Part shown: positions 59,076 to 64,000 of the stretch, one piece after another | Layout of the letters: every line of letters starts with the position of its first letter | How positions within the stretch are numbered: the stretch's first letter is position 1 | Origin: CAYLLT01 sp964384465 | GTDB taxonomy: Bacteria; Planctomycetota; Phycisphaerae; UBA1845; PWPN01 | Reading direction: 5' to 3' | Length of the DNA stretch: 64,000 bases | Assembly: GCA_964384465.1 (NCBI GenBank) | Contig: CAYLLT010000020.1 | Location: forward strand, 1 to 64,000 | Made by a program: the position numbers and the translations under genes | The notes under the pieces: model-generated | What the model saw: only the letters and a program-made list of their open reading frames with translations | The model's database searches: none | What the model was told of the DNA's origin: nothing

Positions 59076-60259
59076 AAGCGTCCTCGAACGATGGCAGCAA
59101 AATGGTTTGTACCCACGTCAAACTCGATGGGAGGACTGTTGTTACGATCCATTTCTTTCTGGGCGATCGCAATGCCTCTGCCAAAGCGATTGACGAATCC
59201 GAGAATCTTCGCGGCCTCGGCCAGAATCGGATTCCTATAAGATGTACCATATGGAAAGTTATCTAACGAAAGGTCACCGTAAAGTGATCCAGGATTATGA
59301 ATCTCAAGCCGATCGTCAAAATGGTTGATCATGGTGGGAGTTGTGGAGCCCTCATAATTACGATGGATTACGGCGTTCATGAACAATTCGTGAAGCGCGA
59401 TTGACGGGAATGCGTATACCGTCGCATCTGTTAAGTCGTTCCTGCGGACGGGGCGCGGTTCCATTAGGCGCTGCGCGAGTAGGTCTAACTCTCGCATTAC
59501 AAGCAGTAGATCGCCGGTGATCCGTGATTCGGCCACAACGTCGTCTCCCGCGGAGGGACCGTCGTAGTGAACATATTGTATGTATGCTCCAGGGAAAAAA
59601 GAGAGGGCATCTTTGCCAAACAGCAAGATAGCGGCGTTTGTCGGGCGATCAATGCGTGTGTCGTACAGCCGCAAAGCTGCCAATTGCTCTTCGGTTGTTC
59701 GTTGGTTCTCATCCAGCACTTCACGCGCGACGGCATTCGGCAAATAGTTGAACTGGAAAAGATCGAGAGACAGGTCGTCGAGTGTCGCTTCAGGGCAGGC
59801 GCGCGCATCCCACGTTCTGGCGCGATCGATCCGGCGCTCGGATAACCGGCGTTCTTCCTCGATTGTCGCAACGCCCCGCCGCGGACCGACGCGGATATAG
59901 GTGATACCTTTATAGCGCACGGGTGGTGAGGTCGAAGGGAACACCTCCACTACGGCGACGGCAATGCCCTGAAACTCAATCTTATCCACAAACATCAGTG
60001 GCTGGGGAATGATCCGGCCGTTATCCCGGTGGGACGCGAGGTTCACGAGTAATTGTTCGGTAATGGGCACTCCCGTAGGTTGGCCTTTGTCGTCTACGCC
60101 GATGATCAGATAGCCGGGTAGCCGATGATCGGGCAAGTCATTCGCGAAAGCACATATCGCTTCACAAAACTTGTCGGTGTCCGAGACAGACTGTGTGCGT
60201 TCAACACGGTCTGTTTCACACTCCCGAAGAAGTTGTTCCAGTTGTGCGGAGTCAATCAT
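59072..60259 (-). CDS. AlbA_2 (Schlafen-like) domain protein with HATPase domain
   Basis: 395 residues. N-terminal AlbA_2/Schlafen-type nucleic-acid-binding domain (TDKFCEAICAFANDLPDHRL, GYLIIGVDDKGQPTGVPI, YKGITYIRVGPRRGVATIEE). The C-terminal third is a GHKL-type ATPase of the HATPase_c_4 class: IALHELFMNAVIHRNYEGST holds the N-box, MINHFDDRLEIHNPGSLYGD the G1 box, and GFVNRFGRGIAIAQKEMDRN the last motif. Such proteins are usually called RecG-like regulators. Translationally coupled to the ParA gene, and 24 bases downstream of icd. Confidence 0.88.
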   Translation of the reverse strand: MIDSAQLEQLLRECETDRVERTQSVSDTDKFCEAICAFANDLPDHRLPGYLIIGVDDKGQPTGVPITEQLLVNLASHRDNGRIIPQPLMFVDKIEFQGIAVAVVEVFPSTSPPVRYKGITYIRVGPRRGVATIEEERRLSERRIDRARTWDARACPEATLDDLSLDLFQFNYLPNAVAREVLDENQRTTEEQLAALRLYDTRIDRPTNAAILLFGKDALSFFPGAYIQYVHYDGPSAGDDVVAESRITGDLLLVMRELDLLAQRLMEPRPVRRNDLTDATVYAFPSIALHELFMNAVIHRNYEGSTTPTMINHFDDRLEIHNPGSLYGDLSLDNFPYGTSYRNPILAEAAKILGFVNRFGRGIAIAQKEMDRNNSPPIEFDVGTNHFAAIVRGRL

Positions 60260-60283
60260 TTTCGTACGCGGTATTCTATCACA

Positions 60284-61612
<1,329 letters not shown>

Positions 61613-61710
61613 TGCTTTCCTCGCCACGTCTCGTGAAACGCAAATAGCCGCATGCTTTAGCCTGCGCGGTGCTGTCGCCGAGGAGAACGTTCCCCACTGC
61701 GGGATCGCCG

Positions 61711-61728
61711 CGCGGGTTAAAACCCGCG
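61711..61728. repeat. Palindrome between icd and the aminotransferase gene
   Basis: CGCGGGTT-AA-AACCCGCG, extended by flanking GCCG/CGGC bases. No T-run on the minus strand, so probably a palindromic repeat rather than a terminator. Confidence 0.6.
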
Positions 61729-61746
61729 GCTGGATATTCAAATGGA

Positions 61747-62856
61747 CTATAGCAATCCGACTAATGTTCCGCAAACCGTTTCCACTTCGCGCTCGGTGAG
61801 ATGCCCGTGGAATGGCAGAGCGATGGTGCGATCCGAGAGGGCTTCGCAGATGGGGAAATCGCCGGTTTTGTGGCCGAACTGCTCGACGTAAAACGGCTGG
61901 AGATGGATCGGCGTGAAATAGTTGCTACAGCCGATGCCTTTCTCACGCAGCGCGATCAGGATGCGGTCGCGGTCGGCGCGCGTGTAGCGATCGTCGAGGC
62001 GGACCACCATCACGAACGGACTGATGACGCAATCGGGGTGGATCTTTTGCAAACGGATGCGGTTATCGCCGCCGAGCCGCTCGACGTAATAACCGGCGAC
62101 GCGGCGGCGGTTCGCGAGAATCTCCTCGATCCGATTCATCTGGGCGATGCCCAGCGCGCAATTGATCTCGCTCAGTCGGAAGTTGTAACCCAGCCGCTCG
62201 TGTGCCAGCCAGCCGCCGCCTTCGCCGCGGCCTTGATTACGCATTGAGACCACCCGCTTGTGCAGCTTCTGGTCGTCCGTGACGATCATGCCGCCTTCAC
62301 CGGTGGTCACCTGCTTATTCGGATAGAAGCCAAATACGCCGACTTCACCCAGCGCGCCCGCCTTGCGGCCCTTGTATTCCGCGCCGAGCGCCTCGCACGA
62401 ATCTTCGATGACCCGCAGCTTCCGCTGCCGCGCCAGCTCCAGAATCGGACCCATCTCCGCCGGCTGGCCAAAAACGTCAACCGGCAGGATCGCCCGGGTC
62501 CGCGGCGTAATGGCCCGCGCGATGCGGTTCGGATCGATGTTCCAAGTGTCCGGGTCGATGTCCACAAACACGGGCCGTGCCCGCTCGAACAGAATGCAGT
62601 TCGCCGAAGCGATGAACGAGAAGGGCGTGGTGATGACCTCGTCGTCCGGCCCGATCTCCATCGCCCGGATGCACAGGTGCAGGCCGCTGGTGCCGCTGTT
62701 CACCGCCGCCGCATATTTCGTGCCGGTATGGGCGGCCAGCAGCCGCTCGAACTCGACCAGCCGCGGGCCCAGCGAAAGCTGATCGCTGAGCGTGGCCTCG
62801 CCCACCGCGCGGCGTTCGGCGTCCGTGATATCCGGGCGAGAGAGCGGAATGTCCAT
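61747..62856 (-). CDS. DegT/DnrJ/EryC1/StrS aminotransferase
   Basis: 369 residues; ATG 62856 with GGAGGA just upstream. PLP-dependent aminotransferase fold I acting on nucleotide-linked keto-sugars. Motifs: YAAAVNSGTSGLHLCIRAME, ITTPFSFIASANCILFERAR, VIEDSCEALGAEYKGRKAGA and the Schiff-base Lys in GFYPNKQVTTGEGGMIVT, then YNFRLSEINCALGIAQMNRI. Probably makes an amino sugar for lipopolysaccharide or exopolysaccharide; no sugar-pathway partners are seen nearby. Confidence 0.94.
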   Translation of the reverse strand: MDIPLSRPDITDAERRAVGEATLSDQLSLGPRLVEFERLLAAHTGTKYAAAVNSGTSGLHLCIRAMEIGPDDEVITTPFSFIASANCILFERARPVFVDIDPDTWNIDPNRIARAITPRTRAILPVDVFGQPAEMGPILELARQRKLRVIEDSCEALGAEYKGRKAGALGEVGVFGFYPNKQVTTGEGGMIVTDDQKLHKRVVSMRNQGRGEGGGWLAHERLGYNFRLSEINCALGIAQMNRIEEILANRRRVAGYYVERLGGDNRIRLQKIHPDCVISPFVMVVRLDDRYTRADRDRILIALREKGIGCSNYFTPIHLQPFYVEQFGHKTGDFPICEALSDRTIALPFHGHLTEREVETVCGTLVGLL

Positions 62857-63023
62857 CGAGTCCTCCAGGCACCGGTTCAGGGTCAAAACCGCTGCATTGT
62901 AGCGTTACGTTAAATAAGAAGAAGAGCACGGCACCCAATTTAACGGGAACCACCGGAAGCCCACCGGCGTCTAAGCTATTAGTCAATTGGTCCGAGGCGG
63001 GTTCAATTTCGGGAGGTGATCCC

Positions 63024-64000
63024 ATGTCCACGCGTCCTAATATCTCGACATCGCGGTCGCTCGTTGCCGCCGGCGCGGCACTCTTGCTCCTGAGCACATC
63101 TGTGCGGGCGCAGATCATCATCGACCGGCGGCCGACCATCATCGTGCCGCAGATGCTCGAGATCAGCGAAATAACCGTCGATGCCCAGGTCCGCGAGCAG
63201 GCGGCCCAAGTACAGGTCACGCAGGTGTTCCGCAACACCGGCTCGGTCGTGCTCGAAGCGGAATACTTTTTCCCGCTGCCGGAGGAGTCCGCGGTGCAGG
63301 ACGTGGTGCTGCTGGTGGACGGCAAAGAAATCCCCGGCCGCATCCTGCCGCAGGACGAGGCCCGGCGCATATATGAAGAGATCGTCCGCAGCAAGCGCGA
63401 CCCGGCTTTGCTGGAGTACATGGGCCGCGGTCTCTTCCGCACCAGCGTGTTCCCGATCCCGCCGGGTCAGTCGCGAACTGTGACCATGCGGACGACATAT
63501 CTCTGCCGGCGCGATCGCGACCTGGTCGAATTCATGTATCCTCTCTCGACACAGAAGCACAGCAGCAAACCGGTCGGCCGCACCGCCGTCACCGTCAATA
63601 TCGAGACCAAGGAGCCGCTCAAAACCGTTTACAGCCCATTGCCCGGCGTGGTCATCGAGCGGCCGAACGACCGCAAGGCGATTGCCCGCTACGAGCAGCG
63701 ACAGAGCGTCCCCGCCGGCGATTTCCGCCTGTTCTACGGGCTGGCCGATGGCGCGGTCGGCGCGACCATCCTGAGCTACCGGCCGAGCGATGGCGATGAT
63801 GGCTATTTCCTGCTGCTGGCCAGCCCGGCCGTGAAATCGGACCGTTCGCAGCCGATCGCCAAGACAGTGGTCTTCGTGCTCGACCGCTCCGGCTCGATGG
63901 CCGGCAAAAAGATCGAGCAGGCCCGCGACGCGCTGCGCTTCGTGCTGAATAATTTACGCGAGGGCGACCTCTTCAACATCGTCGTTTACGAGTCGCAGGT
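63024..64000 (+). CDS. VIT and VWA domain protein (cut by window end)
   Basis: Start ATG 63024 with an excellent GGGAGGTGAT upstream; the frame is still open at the window end, so 325 codons are visible. Signal peptide SLVAAGAALLLLSTSVRA. VIT domain (vault/inter-alpha-trypsin) about 35-150: ITVDAQVREQAAQVQVTQVF, LEAEYFFPLPEESAVQDVVL, EIPGRILPQDEARRIYEEIV. Then a von Willebrand A domain whose MIDAS motif begins in TVVFVLDRSGSMAGKKIEQA. Exported proteins of this type often bind ligands by metal. C-terminal parts are unseen. Confidence 0.9.
   Translation, partial: MSTRPNISTSRSLVAAGAALLLLSTSVRAQIIIDRRPTIIVPQMLEISEITVDAQVREQAAQVQVTQVFRNTGSVVLEAEYFFPLPEESAVQDVVLLVDGKEIPGRILPQDEARRIYEEIVRSKRDPALLEYMGRGLFRTSVFPIPPGQSRTVTMRTTYLCRRDRDLVEFMYPLSTQKHSSKPVGRTAVTVNIETKEPLKTVYSPLPGVVIERPNDRKAIARYEQRQSVPAGDFRLFYGLADGAVGATILSYRPSDGDDGYFLLLASPAVKSDRSQPIAKTVVFVLDRSGSMAGKKIEQARDALRFVLNNLREGDLFNIVVYESQ

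Overview
The window looks like a chromosome segment from a free-living, GC-rich (roughly 60 percent by eye) planctomycete-type bacterium, possibly of the Phycisphaerae. The supporting signs are giant secreted proteins ending in dockerin or EF-hand modules, small membrane proteins with a Cys4 zinc ribbon, a PEP-CTERM protein, a DUF4838-like protein, many TTG and GTG starts, and intergenic DNA full of palindromic and low-complexity repeats. No rRNA, CRISPR array, transposase or prophage was seen. The taxonomic call is an inference from gene content.

Layout. 1-14.4 kb: four large secreted modular proteins on the minus strand (a heparinase/alginate-lyase-like protein, a sugar-dehydrogenase-like beta-propeller, a DUF4838-like protein, and a subtilisin with HYR repeats), three of them sharing a Cys-Pro-rich linker and two sharing the whole calcium-binding C-terminus. 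14.4-16.6 kb: a repeat-rich gap, an ORF6N protein and a higBA toxin-antitoxin pair with a readable promoter and operator. 16.9-20.5 kb: a fused indolepyruvate:ferredoxin oxidoreductase. 20.7-22.1 kb: a candidate structured RNA with its own promoter and terminator, a GNAT acetyltransferase, a CAT-anticodon tRNA, and two interleaved 12-bp inverted repeats ending in a T-run. 22.1-24.4 kb: a secreted glycosidase-like protein.

24.5-36.9 kb is the metabolic centre: a 12-gene operon for alternative complex III (actABCDEF), an unknown membrane protein, a SCO copper chaperone and a caa3 cytochrome c oxidase (coxBACD). The genes are mostly translationally coupled and encode a complete quinol-to-oxygen branch. 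Subunit I carries the Tyr-Ser replacement of the helix VI glutamate typical of A2-type oxidases. Palindromic repeats lie in the two widest internal gaps (actA-actB and actC-actD).

37-50.4 kb holds a small HTH protein, a PEP-CTERM SUMF1-fold protein, a PLD nuclease, a glycosidase-like/MFS pair, two zinc-ribbon membrane proteins (with a decayed relative at 48.8 kb), and a probable glycan-use group (a toroid-type protein, a GH36-like alpha-galactosidase, an FAD oxidoreductase, an MFS carrier), followed by tRNA-Asp. 50.9-64 kb holds housekeeping and regulatory genes: a methyltransferase, YjbQ, mnmA (with a repeat inserted in frame), TetR-DinB with a TetR-like operator, an M24-fold protein lacking metal ligands, a HEAT-repeat protein, a compact ParA + AlbA_2/HATPase pair that may be a transferred conflict system, isocitrate dehydrogenase, a DegT aminotransferase, and the start of a VIT/VWA protein cut by the window end.

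The strongest candidates for something undescribed are the structured RNA at 20.7 kb, the interleaved inverted repeats at 21.95-22.06 kb, the ParA/AlbA_2 pair, and simple repeats that have entered coding genes, including mnmA, without breaking the frame.
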